Below are positions 37,375 to 46,399 of a DNA stretch of 64,000 nt, in pieces (positions within the stretch are counted from its first letter, which is position 1; each line of letters begins with the position of its first letter). The DNA comes from Gammaproteobacteria bacterium (GTDB lineage Bacteria > Pseudomonadota > Gammaproteobacteria > UBA6429 > Thiohalophilaceae), in assembly GCA_016125505.1 (NCBI GenBank), contig WGLP01000002.1:992001-1056000 (forward strand), in the 5' to 3' direction. The notes under the pieces were generated by a model, which ran no database searches, was not told the DNA's origin, and worked only from the letters and a program-made list of their open reading frames with translations. The position numbers and the translations under genes were made by a program.

Positions 37375-38033
37375 TGGTGCGACTGATACGGCAACAGGGA
37401 TTACCGACACCGCCACGCGCATTGCGCGGGTTTGCGGAGATCAACCGTTTCTGGGATCGGCAACGTGAATGCTATGCTGCGAAGATTCTGCCCGGTGAAT
37501 ACTATGTCACCACTAACGATGAAATCATCGTGACGGTACTGGGTTCCTGTGTCTCTGCCTGTATCCGTGACCCCATCATGCGTATCGGCGGTATGAATCA
37601 TTTCATGTTGCCCGCCAGTAAGCAGGAGTACAAGGTCCTGCGCGCGACTTCCGACAACGAGGCAACGCGCTATGGCAATTTTGCCATGGAAAAACTGATT
37701 AACGACATTCTGAAAAATGGCGGACGCCGGGAACATCTCGAAATCAAGCTGTTTGGCGGCGGCAAGGTCATCAAGCACATGACCGAGGCGGATATCGGCA
37801 ACCGCAATATCGCCTTCGTGCAAGACTATTTGCAGACGGAAGGATTTAAGGTCGTGGCCGAAGACCTGGGGGACATCTATCCGCGCAAGGTGGTGTACTA
37901 CCCGATGACCGGCCGGGTACAGGTGAAAAAGCTCCGCAGTATGCATAACGATACGATTCTCCAGCGCGAATCCGGCTATCAGAAACAATTGGAACAACAA
38001 CCGGTGGCGGGTGATATCGAATTGTTTGACTAG
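37374..38033 (+). CDS. cheD: Chemoreceptor glutamine deamidase CheD
   Basis: 219 aa from the ATG at 37374, overlapping the cheR stop; GTG 37371 is also possible. It deamidates Gln residues in receptors to create methylation sites. The catalytic Cys and His lie in [14 protein letters not shown] and [10 protein letters not shown]; the family motif [12 protein letters not shown] follows. A C-terminal extension of about 40 residues goes beyond the short Bacillus enzyme, as is common in Proteobacteria. Confidence 0.93.
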   Translation: MVRLIRQQGLPTPPRALRGFAEINRFWDRQRECYAAKILPGEYYVTTNDEIIVTVLGSCVSACIRDPIMRIGGMNHFMLPASKQEYKVLRATSDNEATRYGNFAMEKLINDILKNGGRREHLEIKLFGGGKVIKHMTEADIGNRNIAFVQDYLQTEGFKVVAEDLGDIYPRKVVYYPMTGRVQVKKLRSMHNDTILQRESGYQKQLEQQPVAGDIELFD

Positions 38034-38046
38034 GAAGCAGGCTGTT

Positions 38047-39126
38047 ATGGATAAAACCAAGGTATTAATCGTCGATGATTCGGCGCTGGTGCGTCAGATG
38101 CTGACCGAGATGATTAGCCAGGACCCGCAACTGGAAGTTGTGGGGGTCGCGCAGGACCCCTATGTGGCGCGCGAAAAGATCAAGAAACTTAATCCCGATG
38201 TGTTGACGCTGGATGTCGAGATGCCGCACATGGACGGCATTACGTTTTTGCGCAATGTCATGCGCCTGCGGCCGATGCCGGTGGTCATGGTGTCCACGCT
38301 TACCGAGCAGGGTGCGGATGTCACCCTGGAGGCACTGGAGATCGGGGCCGTGGATTTTGTCACCAAACCCAAGGTCGATATCGCCGGCAAGCTGCAGGAT
38401 TACGCTGACGAATTGATTCAGAAAATCAAAGTGGCGGCGACGGCGCGAGTGCGCAGCCGCGCCGATCAATTACTCGGTAAGGCACCGGACCCCAAATTGT
38501 CGGCGGATGCGGTGTTGCAGAAGGCCGGGCACAAGCAAACCACGACGCTCAGGACCACAGACAGGATCATTGCCATTGGTGCCTCCACCGGGGGGACCGA
38601 GGCCATCCGCGAGGTGCTGGAGCACATGCCGGCGGATTCCCCGGGGATTGTCATTACCCAGCACATTCCGCCGAAATTCAGTACGTCTTTTGCGATGCGC
38701 ATGAATTCCATTTCCGCCATGACCGTCTACGAGGCGGAGGATGGGATGCAGATCGTGCCGGGGCATGCCTATATCGCCCCCGGTGACCGGCATCTGATCG
38801 TGGAGCGCAGTGGGGCCCGCTACTACTGTCGGCTCAATGACGGTCCGCCGGTAAACCGACACCGCCCCAGTGTCGATGTCCTGTTCCGGTCCGTTGCCCA
38901 AAGCGTCGGCCCGAATGCCATTGGGGTGATTTTGACCGGCATGGGGGATGACGGGGCGCGTGGGATGCTGGAGATGAAACAGGCCGGCGCGCCCACCGTG
39001 GCCCAGGATGAGGCCAGTAGCGTGGTCTGGGGCATGCCGGGGGAGGCCGTCAAACTGGGGGCGGCCGATGGGCAGCTTCCCCTGGGCAAGATTGCCGGCA
39101 AGCTGATCAGCCTCGCACGCAGCTAG
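38047..39126 (+). CDS. cheB: Chemotaxis methylesterase/deamidase CheB
   Basis: 359 aa from the ATG at 38047, eight bases after AGGAAG; an in-frame ATA-type extension upstream has no support. Receiver domain with Asp56 ([12 protein letters not shown]) and a C-terminal esterase domain with the catalytic triad motifs [11 protein letters not shown] (Ser), ITQHIPPKF (His) and [11 protein letters not shown] (Asp). It removes receptor methyl groups when phosphorylated by CheA. Confidence 0.95.
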   Translation: MDKTKVLIVDDSALVRQMLTEMISQDPQLEVVGVAQDPYVAREKIKKLNPDVLTLDVEMPHMDGITFLRNVMRLRPMPVVMVSTLTEQGADVTLEALEIGAVDFVTKPKVDIAGKLQDYADELIQKIKVAATARVRSRADQLLGKAPDPKLSADAVLQKAGHKQTTTLRTTDRIIAIGASTGGTEAIREVLEHMPADSPGIVITQHIPPKFSTSFAMRMNSISAMTVYEAEDGMQIVPGHAYIAPGDRHLIVERSGARYYCRLNDGPPVNRHRPSVDVLFRSVAQSVGPNAIGVILTGMGDDGARGMLEMKQAGAPTVAQDEASSVVWGMPGEAVKLGAADGQLPLGKIAGKLISLARS

Positions 39127-39179
39127 GATCGAAATTTGCATCTGTATCCTGACATGACGAATTTTTCACACGGCCAGCT

Positions 39180-39932
39180 ATGACAAACAAGGTCAATCCA
39201 TATAGCGAAAATCAGGGACTCATGCTGGATGAGATGGTCGAGCAGCATGCCGGCCTTGTACAGCGGATTGCCTATCATCTTTCTGCACGTTTACCCGCCA
39301 GCGTGCTCGTTGATGACTTGATCCAGGCCGGTCTGATTGGCCTGATGGATGCCGTGAGTCATTACGACCCGACGCAAGGCGCCACGTTTGAAACCTATGC
39401 CGCGATTCGTATCCGTGGCGCCATGCTCGACGAATTACGCCGCAATGACTGGGCGCCAAAATCCGTCCATCGCAAATCCCGCGACATGATGTCGGCTGTC
39501 CACAGAATCGAGTCACGGACCAATCGGGATGCCCGTCCCCAGGAAATCGCCGAGGAGATGGGCATCAGTCTGGAGGAATACCACGAACTGGTACTGGAAA
39601 CGAATACCTGTCGGGTGTTGAATTTTGCCGATATGGAATACGAAGACCAGGACTTCACGGATACCGTGGCCGACACCCGCAGCAGCGGTCCCCTGGGCGG
39701 CATCCAGAAGGAAGAATTTCGCCGCTATCTTGCCGATGCCATCCGCAACTTGCCGGAACGCGAGCAACTGATTGTCAGCCTGTATTACGACGAAGAACTC
39801 AACCTCAAAGAAATCGGATGTGTCCTGGGGGTGAGTGAGTCCCGCGTCAGTCAATTATTGAGTCAGGCGCACATGCGCATGCGTGCCACGCTGGCGGAAT
39901 TTATCGAACCCGAATTACACGAAGCGGGTTGA
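39180..39932 (+). CDS. fliA: Flagellar sigma factor FliA (sigma28)
   Basis: 250 aa. It directs RNA polymerase to late flagellar and chemotaxis genes. Region 2 (LVDDLIQAGLIGLMDAVSHY, TFETYAAIRIRGAMLDELR), region 3 (RPQEIAEEMGISLEEY) and region 4 (LKEIGCVLGVSESRVSQLLS) are all present. It is placed directly after cheB, not after flhF-fleN as in Pseudomonas. A poor ribosome site precedes the ATG. Three or four sigma28-like promoters are seen in this window. Confidence 0.96.
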   Translation: MTNKVNPYSENQGLMLDEMVEQHAGLVQRIAYHLSARLPASVLVDDLIQAGLIGLMDAVSHYDPTQGATFETYAAIRIRGAMLDELRRNDWAPKSVHRKSRDMMSAVHRIESRTNRDARPQEIAEEMGISLEEYHELVLETNTCRVLNFADMEYEDQDFTDTVADTRSSGPLGGIQKEEFRRYLADAIRNLPEREQLIVSLYYDEELNLKEIGCVLGVSESRVSQLLSQAHMRMRATLAEFIEPELHEAG

Positions 39933-39970
39933 ATTTGCGCAGACGCGCCGGCACGGTATGCCAGACAAGA

Positions 39971-39984
39971 CATACTTATATATA
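39971..39984. repeat. Shared 14-mer CATACTTATATATA, copy 2
   Basis: Identical to the copy at 17951-17964 and again preceded by CAGACA. It lies in the 264-base gap between fliA and the membrane-protein gene. The same gap also contains a perfect 10-bp palindrome CGTTATAACG at 40057-40066 and a candidate sigma28 promoter. Confidence 0.4.
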
Positions 39985-40078
39985 GGCCTCATATCGCGCA
40001 CGCAGGCTTGTGCTTAAAACAGACGGCACCATGCAGTGTTCGTCAAGTGTTCAGTTCGTTATAACGTATTGTTTCAAG

Positions 40079-40104
40079 TAATAAATATTATTCACCGCCG
40101 ATGA
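40079..40104 (+). promoter_or_regulatory. Candidate sigma28 promoter of the membrane-VWA gene pair
   Basis: TAAT (40079-40082), 14 bases, GCCGATGA (40097-40104). The -10 matches the sigma28 consensus at seven of eight positions; the spacer is one base short. It lies directly downstream of fliA. A chance match is possible; such matches are expected about once or twice per strand in a window of this size. Confidence 0.4.
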
Positions 40105-40196
40105 TCTGTGAACCACTCGAGGGTTGCGATTGCATTCGCACTCTACTATTACTTTGAACTGGCAGGCGGCGGGGAACCGACTTTAGGAGGTCAATT

Positions 40197-41648
40197 ATGA
40201 ATCTTGGTGAGATGTTGATGATTGTTCCCAACCCAGTTCTGTCCGGCATCATCTGGCTCATTCTTCTGGTGCTGATCATGTACTTCGCGCGTTCACCCGC
40301 GCACTTCGCTATCCGTTCCTTCAGCCGGGTCATTCACAATGCCATGCGCCTGTCAGCGCGTGCGGTCATGCGTGCGGAAACCCGCCTCAATGAACGCAAT
40401 CGTGAAGTGATCCTGGCGCAGGGCCGAGAAGCGGCGGAGCGAATTATCGAACGTGAATTCGATCGCATCGACGCCACGGTGCGCCGTGACCTGGCCGAGT
40501 ATCCTGCGCTGCACCGCGTGCTCAGCGAAGAGATCACCGTTATCGACGAAGATTATAAAAACAGTACCGAAGTCCCGCCGGAACCGCCGGCGTGGGTCAA
40601 GGCGGTGGACGCCGTGGCCAAGATCCCCGGCAAGGACCCCATGGTGGCGAGTATCCTCGAAGACATTCACGGCTCCATGATCAAGGCCAATACCCAGGCT
40701 ATCGAGGAATACCGCAAGGCGAGCCATAAACGGCATGAACACCTGAAAAACATGATGCCGCACTGGCGCAAGGTGAAGTCGGTGCTGGGGCAGGTGGACA
40801 AGAGCGTGAACAGTTTGCTGACGCGCTCACAGACCATCGATCGTCATATGGAAGAGTACGAAGGCATCATCAAGAAATCGGATCGTGCCGTGCGGATGTT
40901 GTCGTCGTCCTCGCTGACGCAATTTTTCGTGTCGGCGTTTGTACTCGCCATCGCCGTCGGCGGTGCCTTGATCAACTTTAACCTGATTGCCCGGCCCATG
41001 GCCGAGATGGTGGGTGGCACCAGCCACATCATGGGTTTTCCCATTAACAACATCGCGGCGATGGTCATCATCCTGGTCGAACTTGCCATGGGCCTGTTCC
41101 TGATGGAGACATTGCGGATTACCCGGTTGTTCCCTGTGATCGGCGCACTGAACGACAAGACCCGTATCCGCCTGGTCTGGACCTTCTTTTCGATATTGCT
41201 GTTTCTGGCGTTTGTCGAGGCCGGGCTTGCCTTTATGCGTGAGCTGTTGATGCAGGATGCCGCTGCTACGCGGGCGGCACTGCGTGGTGATTCGAATACC
41301 GAGGTTATCAGCAACTCCGGTCTGTGGATCACGACCGCGGCGCAAATGGGCATGGGCTTTGTCCTGCCGTTTGCGCTGATGTTTGTTGCCATACCGCTGG
41401 AAACCTTTGTGCATTCCCTGCGTACGGTGCTGGGTATTGTCGGGGTCAGTCTGTTGCGGGTCTGTGCCTGGTCGTTGCGCCTTATCGGCAATGTGGTGCG
41501 TTTCGTTTCCAATGCGATGATCCAGTTGTATGACCTGATAATATTTGCTCCGCTGTGGGTTGAGCGCATGATCAAAAACAAAACCGAAGCCGTCAAGCAG
41601 GAAGAAGATGCGGCAAGCTCGGTGTATCTGGAAGGGAAAAAGATCTGA
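40197..41648 (+). CDS. Multi-pass membrane protein with long coiled coil, unknown function
   Basis: 483 aa, ATG after a strong AGGAGGT. Membrane segment 1 is at about residues 14-32; a long charged helical region follows (45-235, with AVMRAETRLNERNREVI and repeated heptads), then four or five further membrane segments (from about 240: FFVSAFVLAIAVGGALI; later MVIILVELAMGLFLME; FFSILLFLAFVEAGLAFM). The C-terminus is basic and cytoplasmic-looking. No family is recognised. The stop overlaps the start of a lipoprotein gene, so the two products probably work together. Possibly in the FliA regulon. Confidence 0.8.
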   Translation: MNLGEMLMIVPNPVLSGIIWLILLVLIMYFARSPAHFAIRSFSRVIHNAMRLSARAVMRAETRLNERNREVILAQGREAAERIIEREFDRIDATVRRDLAEYPALHRVLSEEITVIDEDYKNSTEVPPEPPAWVKAVDAVAKIPGKDPMVASILEDIHGSMIKANTQAIEEYRKASHKRHEHLKNMMPHWRKVKSVLGQVDKSVNSLLTRSQTIDRHMEEYEGIIKKSDRAVRMLSSSSLTQFFVSAFVLAIAVGGALINFNLIARPMAEMVGGTSHIMGFPINNIAAMVIILVELAMGLFLMETLRITRLFPVIGALNDKTRIRLVWTFFSILLFLAFVEAGLAFMRELLMQDAAATRAALRGDSNTEVISNSGLWITTAAQMGMGFVLPFALMFVAIPLETFVHSLRTVLGIVGVSLLRVCAWSLRLIGNVVRFVSNAMIQLYDLIIFAPLWVERMIKNKTEAVKQEEDAASSVYLEGKKI

Positions 41649-42295
41649 TGAAAAAGTTTGGTGTTCTACTCGTACTGGCGGTGGTCTGGTTGACCGCCTG
41701 TTCCAGGGATAACGGACCATACAACACCGGCGTGTATATGTTGCTGGATACCTCGGGTACGTACACCAATGAACTTGCGCAGGCACAGAAGATTATTAAC
41801 TTCATTCTGGCCAGGCTCAATCCGGGCGATGCCTTTGCCGTGGCGCAGGTCAACAGTGCCAGTTTTTCCGAGAAGGATATCATTCGCAAGCAGACCTTTG
41901 ATGATCGCCCAAGTATGGCCAACGAGCAGAAGCGTCGGTATCAGGAAGAAATTACCAAGTTCATCAAAGGCGTCAAACCCAGTTCGTATACCGATATTAC
42001 CGGTGGGTTGTTACAGGCTATCGAGTATCTCAATGAAGCGAATACAGGGCGCAAGATTGTTCTGATCTTTTCTGATCTAAAGGAAGAGTTGCGTCCCGGG
42101 TATGTACGCAATATTCCACTGCAGCTCAAGGGCTTTCAGGTGATTGCCGTGAATGTGACCAAGCTGCATTCGGATAATGTGGATCCGCGCGAATACATGA
42201 AGCGATTGCAGGAGTGGCAAAGCAAGGTTGTCGCCGGGGGCGGCAGCTGGAAAGTGATTAATGATCTGGAACGGCTGGATCCGATCTTCGAATAA
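41648..42295 (+). CDS. VWA-like lipoprotein
   Basis: 215 aa, start overlaps the upstream stop (ATGA). Signal peptide with lipobox LTAC (Cys18; Ser at +2, so outer-membrane sorting is expected). A VWA-like fold follows: VYMLLDTSGTY (metal-binding D34-x-S36-x-T38), a TDITGG segment for the third metal contact, and IVLIFSDLKEE for the fourth. The first MIDAS motif is DxSxT rather than DxSxS, which may still bind metal. Partner of the membrane protein encoded before it. Confidence 0.8.
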   Translation: MKKFGVLLVLAVVWLTACSRDNGPYNTGVYMLLDTSGTYTNELAQAQKIINFILARLNPGDAFAVAQVNSASFSEKDIIRKQTFDDRPSMANEQKRRYQEEITKFIKGVKPSSYTDITGGLLQAIEYLNEANTGRKIVLIFSDLKEELRPGYVRNIPLQLKGFQVIAVNVTKLHSDNVDPREYMKRLQEWQSKVVAGGGSWKVINDLERLDPIFE

Positions 42296-42321
42296 GGTTC
42301 CGAGACCAATACATTCCTCTT

Positions 42322-42349
42322 AGGGGGCGTATCTGTCAAGCCCTTTTTT
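42322..42349 (+). terminator. Rho-independent terminator after the VWA gene
   Basis: AGGGGGC (42322-42328) pairs with GCCCTTT (42340-42346), including two G-T pairs, and is followed by a run of Ts to 42349. It closes the two-gene unit. Confidence 0.65.
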
Positions 42350-42431
42350 ATAAGCCTTAATGTGAACATGCATCTGCGGTATGTCAAGGCTGGCAATTTC
42401 ACGATGGTCATGGAAAAATGAGTCGGCATAG

Positions 42432-42458
42432 TTAAGACATTTACGTGACAGCCGATAC
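42432..42458 (+). promoter_or_regulatory. Candidate sigma28 promoter of the DUF1249 gene
   Basis: TTAA (42432-42435), 15 bases, GCCGATAC (42451-42458): ten of twelve consensus positions with exact spacing. The predicted start near 42466 leaves a short leader that still includes the AGGAA ribosome site (42470-42474). Of the sigma28 candidates here it is the best sequence match, although the gene is not known to be flagellar. Confidence 0.5.
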
Positions 42459-42486
42459 AGTTTGTAAGCAGGAACGTTGACCTTAC

Positions 42487-42930
42487 ATGACACATTCAAT
42501 CGTAAAAGCCAGACGTTATAACCCTATGTGGTATTTTGAGCGCAACTATACTGCGCTGATTGAAATGCTGTGTCTGAGCCAGGTGTTGGAGCAGGGCAGG
42601 GTGGAATTTGAACTTGCCGGAAACCGGATCGAATTCGTTGTACTGGAACGCAGCCCGTATACCTTGCTGGTGAAGATCCGGCAAACGTTCATGCGAGGTG
42701 AGCAGTCTCCGCTCCTGGGTGAGCTGGAATTCAAAGTGCGGCTTTATCTGGATGCCAAACTGGCGGAGGTCGTCAGTTATCAGGGCCAGCAACCACGCGA
42801 GGCGCGCTATCCTTTTCCCAACAAGCATATGTTTCATCCGGACGAAAAACGTCAGACGAATCTGATTTTATACGACTGGCTTTCAAATTGTTCTCGACTA
42901 AACTTCATGGAGTCAGTCGCGTTCAATTAA
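42487..42930 (+). CDS. DUF1249 family protein (YqiB-like)
   Basis: 147 aa. The sequence follows E. coli YqiB/DUF1249: a YFERNYTALIEMLC region, a central beta-rich part (VVLERSPYTLLVKIRQTF) and the closing YPFPNKHMFHPDEKRQTNLILYDWL in pieces. The function of the family is unknown. In E. coli it is next to cpdA; not here. The candidate sigma28 promoter upstream is unexpected. Confidence 0.85.
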   Translation: MTHSIVKARRYNPMWYFERNYTALIEMLCLSQVLEQGRVEFELAGNRIEFVVLERSPYTLLVKIRQTFMRGEQSPLLGELEFKVRLYLDAKLAEVVSYQGQQPREARYPFPNKHMFHPDEKRQTNLILYDWLSNCSRLNFMESVAFN

Positions 42931-42970
42931 CACAACTAATACAACTATATTCCACTTTTCTTTCTAATCA

Positions 42971-43627
42971 ATGAGTTATATCCGAGTCACCGGTCCCAGG
43001 CAGAGATTGCAGCGTTCGCTGGCCATTGTCGTCTTGAGTTTGATGATGGCGGGTAATGCCTTTGCCGATCGTGCTCAGGCACTGCAGGCGCAGGCACAGG
43101 GTGATTTTGCCAACGCCGCCAGGCTGTGGCTGCAACTGGCCAATGATGGCGATCCAGTTGCCCAATTCAATCTTGCCCTCTTGTATGAAAACGGAACCGG
43201 GGTTACTGCAGACACGAATCTCTATAAATACTGGCTGTCCATGGCGGCGCGTAAAGGTCTTGCCGAGGCCTACGCAGACGTGAATGCACAGGCTATACAG
43301 CCGACGGACAATCCAGCGGCGGTGACGATTGTCATGGGGCCCCAACAGTGGGTTGCAGTGCAGAATCCGGATTACTACACCCTGCAACTCGCCAGTAGTA
43401 CCAACAAAACCCTGATTGAAAAATATTACGAAGAAAATGAATTGACCGGCAAAGCCGGTTACTATCGATCACGGCGGTCTGGCGAGGATTGGTATGCCCT
43501 CGTGTATGGCGCCTATCCCTCGGTGCAGGATGCCAAGGCGGCCATAGACAATCTGCCGGAGGATTTGAAAAAGTGGTCACCCTGGGTCCGCAATATCAAA
43601 TCCATACACAAGATTATGGTTCGATAG
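42971..43627 (+). CDS. Exported Sel1-repeat / SPOR-domain protein
   Basis: 218 aa. N-terminal signal peptide (SLAIVVLSLMMAGNAFA), then a Sel1/TPR-like unit (LANDGDPVAQFNLALLYENG) at about 45-100, and a C-terminal SPOR domain (YYTLQLASSTNKTLIEKYY, then WYALVYGAYPSVQDAKAAI). SPOR domains bind stem-peptide-free peptidoglycan at division sites, so the protein is probably periplasmic and cell-wall associated. Confidence 0.82.
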   Translation: MSYIRVTGPRQRLQRSLAIVVLSLMMAGNAFADRAQALQAQAQGDFANAARLWLQLANDGDPVAQFNLALLYENGTGVTADTNLYKYWLSMAARKGLAEAYADVNAQAIQPTDNPAAVTIVMGPQQWVAVQNPDYYTLQLASSTNKTLIEKYYEENELTGKAGYYRSRRSGEDWYALVYGAYPSVQDAKAAIDNLPEDLKKWSPWVRNIKSIHKIMVR

Positions 43628-43668
43628 TCGCTCGAAGCAGGGTTAGCCGAGCAGGTTGAACTTGCAGA

Positions 43669-44058
43669 TTAGAGCTGAGATAACCGGGTCTTGATTTCAT
43701 CACGTAACCCATCCACCCATTGATGATAAACGGATGAAATGGATTTTCCGTCATATTGCATGTTATCGCTGTCGAGATATGTAATATTGAAGCTTGCGGT
43801 GTCAAAGGTAATATCGACTTTGGCCATACGCCCGCTATGGCGGCGTGTCGCAATGATGTGGCCTGCGCCCGCGATGGCGGGTTTCCAACCTTTAAACGCA
43901 CTCGCGGTGATGATGGTGCGCGTTACGCTGTCGAGCGTGGCGTTTTGAGATGCCGTGGAGAAAGGCGATTGTACGTCCAGCATATTACCGCCGCCGCAGC
44001 CGCCTGCAAATAGCGCAAACGCACACAACAATGAAACAGGGATAACATGCTTGACCAT
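43669..44058 (-). CDS. Small lipoprotein of unknown function
   Basis: 129 aa from the ATG at 44056-44058, which has GGAG six bases upstream; an ATG four codons earlier is less likely. Signal peptide with lipobox FAGGC. After the Cys comes a Gly-rich linker and a small domain (TIITASAFKGWKPAIAGAG, then KVDITFDTASFNITYLDSDN). No family is recognised with confidence. Convergent with the SPOR-domain gene. Confidence 0.7.
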   Translation of the reverse strand: MVKHVIPVSLLCAFALFAGGCGGGNMLDVQSPFSTASQNATLDSVTRTIITASAFKGWKPAIAGAGHIIATRRHSGRMAKVDITFDTASFNITYLDSDNMQYDGKSISSVYHQWVDGLRDEIKTRLSQL

Positions 44059-44224
44059 ACCGGACTCCATGGGCTTAATGTAATAAATTTACTTCGATTA
44101 TCCGGATAACTATAGTTCATCTAAATAAAGTGAGTCCAGTAGGCTGGGGTATTGTCTGGCATGGACGTGTGCAAAGTGTGACCCGGCGCTAATAACGAGA
44201 CAGGATGACAGCAGGATCATAGGC

Positions 44225-45463
44225 GTGACGAGCGACGAGAATCAGATAGAAATTGTACAGCGCCTGTTGCAGTTGGGAGATTTAAAATCCCTTGGAAACA
44301 TTGCGTTGCTGGAAATCGCAAAAACGGCGCAATTGATCGCGTTGGCAAAGGGCAAGTCACTCCTGGCGGACGAGCAACTCAGCTATCATCTCTATCTCAT
44401 CTCGGGTGAAATCGAGCTCGGTGCCAATGGCAAGATTATGCAGACATTCGATGCTGGCAGCGAACGCGCACGCCTGCCGTTGTTTCGTGTGCATACGCAT
44501 GGCCTGACCGCTAAGGCCTTATCGCCGGTTCGGCTGTTGTCCCTGGATGAATCCATCGTCAATCGGTATGTGGCAACCATCAAACCACGGGAAGGCAGTG
44601 GTATCACCGTTGAGGATTACCACGAAGGTGAACAGGAAGCGAGTATCATTGGCGAGATACGCCATATCTTTCATCATAACGAAGTGGATTTACCCAGCCT
44701 GCCGGAAATCGCCCTGCGGATAAATCGTGCGATCAACAATCCCAAACTCACTATTCAGAATCTGGTGACGGAGATTCAGGCTGACCCGCTGATTGCGGCC
44801 CGTGTCGTGCAGGTGGCGAATAGTGCCCTGTATGCGAATACGACCCGGGTCGATAATCTTCAGACCGCGGTTTCCCGCATTGGCATCAGGATTGTGCAAA
44901 CCATCGTCATGAGCGTTGTCCTGCGTAACCTGTTTAAACCAAAATCACCACTTATACACAAGCGTGCATTAAAATATTACGCACACAGTATTCGGGTCGG
45001 TGCAATCAGCTTCGTGCTTGCCCGTCATTTGCGCGGGTTCAATCAGGATGAGGCATTTCTGTCAGGGCTCTTGCATGATATCGGGACGGTACCCCTGTTG
45101 ATCATGGCGGATGGGCGCGCGGATTTATCGGAGAATCCGCAACTCCTGGAGGCGGTCATACACAATCTGACGGGGATGGCGGGTGGCATTTTGCTGCGGC
45201 AATGGGGTTTTTCCCCCGCATTGCAGACAGTTGCAACCGAGGCCCAGGAATGGCAACGGCAACGGGAGACGGCGGACTATTGCGACCTGGTTCAGGTGGC
45301 GCAGTTGCATTGCCATCTGGTGGGAGGCCAGAAGCAGGATGCTCCACCCATGAATGAGCTTCCCGCGTTTAAACGCCTGTCACTGGAATCGGTCGATCCG
45401 GTCGGGCTGATACACGAGGCGCGCGAGGAAATACAGGAAGTCGTATCGGCGTTGACGCATTAA
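44225..45463 (+). CDS. HDOD-domain signalling protein
   Basis: 412 aa, GTG start at 44225. Residues 1-125 look like a cyclic-nucleotide-binding-type beta barrel (GEIELGANGKIMQTFDAGSE). Residues about 150-400 form an HDOD domain (LPSLPEIALRINRAINNP, VVQVANSALYANTTRV, LSGLLHDIGTVPLLIM). HDOD proteins regulate motility and c-di-GMP signalling in several Gammaproteobacteria, but the metal-binding HD residues are usually degenerate. The gap before it, 44071-44224, shows nothing notable. Confidence 0.85.
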   Translation: MTSDENQIEIVQRLLQLGDLKSLGNIALLEIAKTAQLIALAKGKSLLADEQLSYHLYLISGEIELGANGKIMQTFDAGSERARLPLFRVHTHGLTAKALSPVRLLSLDESIVNRYVATIKPREGSGITVEDYHEGEQEASIIGEIRHIFHHNEVDLPSLPEIALRINRAINNPKLTIQNLVTEIQADPLIAARVVQVANSALYANTTRVDNLQTAVSRIGIRIVQTIVMSVVLRNLFKPKSPLIHKRALKYYAHSIRVGAISFVLARHLRGFNQDEAFLSGLLHDIGTVPLLIMADGRADLSENPQLLEAVIHNLTGMAGGILLRQWGFSPALQTVATEAQEWQRQRETADYCDLVQVAQLHCHLVGGQKQDAPPMNELPAFKRLSLESVDPVGLIHEAREEIQEVVSALTH

Positions 45464-45501
45464 AACGGGAATGACTAATAGATAACTGACGAAGGTGTGT
45501 T

Positions 45502-46383
45502 ATGAGCCAATATCAAGCAGGCATTTTATTGCCGATACCGAAACAGGCAAGATACATGATGTTTACGATCCAGGAGGCGGATATGCTGCATGCCTGTCTG
45601 GCGGATCTGGCGGCGGCTGCGGATGGCAGCGAACTCGTTGTTGGGATCGGGCAGTCCCTGATCAGTGCGCTGGACTGCGAGATACCCGGCATGCGCGTCT
45701 TTCCGTCACTGGCGAATCTGGGGATAGAAATTCCCTCGACATCGGCGGCGCTGTGGTGCTGGTTACGGGGCAATGATCGTGGAGAGTTATATCACCGCGC
45801 GAAAGATATCGAGGAGATGCTGGCGCCGGCCTTGCGTCTGACCGATGTCGTTGATGCATTTGAATACCGTGATGCACGCGATTTGAGCGGTTACGAAGAT
45901 GGTACCGAAAATCCCAAGGGCGATGAGGCGATCGATGCCGTGTTTGTAAGCGGACAGGGCGCGGGGATGGACGGTTCCAGTTTCGTTGCCGTGCAACAAT
46001 GGTTGCACGATCTGGAATATTTGCGAGGAATGTCGGACAGCGAACGAGATGATATTGTGGGCCGACACATTGCTGACAACGAGGAATTCGACGAGGCACC
46101 GGAGTCCGCGCATGTAAAACGTACTGCACAGGAAAGCTATGAACCACCGGCATTTGTCGTACGGCGATCCATGCCGTGAGTGGAGAGCACCGACGCCGGA
46201 CTGGTGTTTGTCGCGTTTGCGAAATCGTTTAATCCTTTCGAAGCGATTCTGCACCGCATGATTGGCATGGAAGACAATATCACCGACGCGCTGTTTACCT
46301 TCACGCGGCCGATTACCGGCGCCTATTACTGGTGTCCGCCCGTGAAGTCCGGCAGGCTGGATTTAAGCAAGCTGGGTCTTTGA
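45502..46383 (+). pseudogene. Dyp-type peroxidase interrupted by an in-frame TGA
   Basis: Codons 1-225 (45502-46176) encode most of a Dyp-type haem peroxidase (YfeX-like), with the GxxDG catalytic motif GYEDGTENP (Asp133) and the proximal haem His204 (AHVKRTAQESYEPPAF). TGA at 46177-46179 follows VVRRSMP. The same frame then continues without a break for 67 codons with the family C-terminus (VFVAFAKSFNPFEAILHRM, TGAYYWCPPV) to a TGA at 46381-46383. Family members have Trp after RRSMP, so TGG to TGA is the simplest reading. Likely inactive, unless the TGA is read through or is an assembly error. Confidence 0.82.
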
Positions 46384-46399
46384 ACGTGATCGTCTGTGG

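Noticed and set aside
40197-42295. Membrane protein plus lipoprotein as a MotA/MotB-type stator
   Set aside because: The lipoprotein lacks an OmpA-like peptidoglycan-binding domain, and the membrane protein lacks the MotA pattern and length.
46177-46179. Selenocysteine at the peroxidase TGA
   Set aside because: The position is Trp in the family, no selenoprotein homologue is known, and no convincing SECIS hairpin follows.
46180-46383. Separate small gene starting with GTG after the peroxidase stop
   Set aside because: It has no ribosome site of its own and encodes the C-terminus of the same peroxidase in the same frame.
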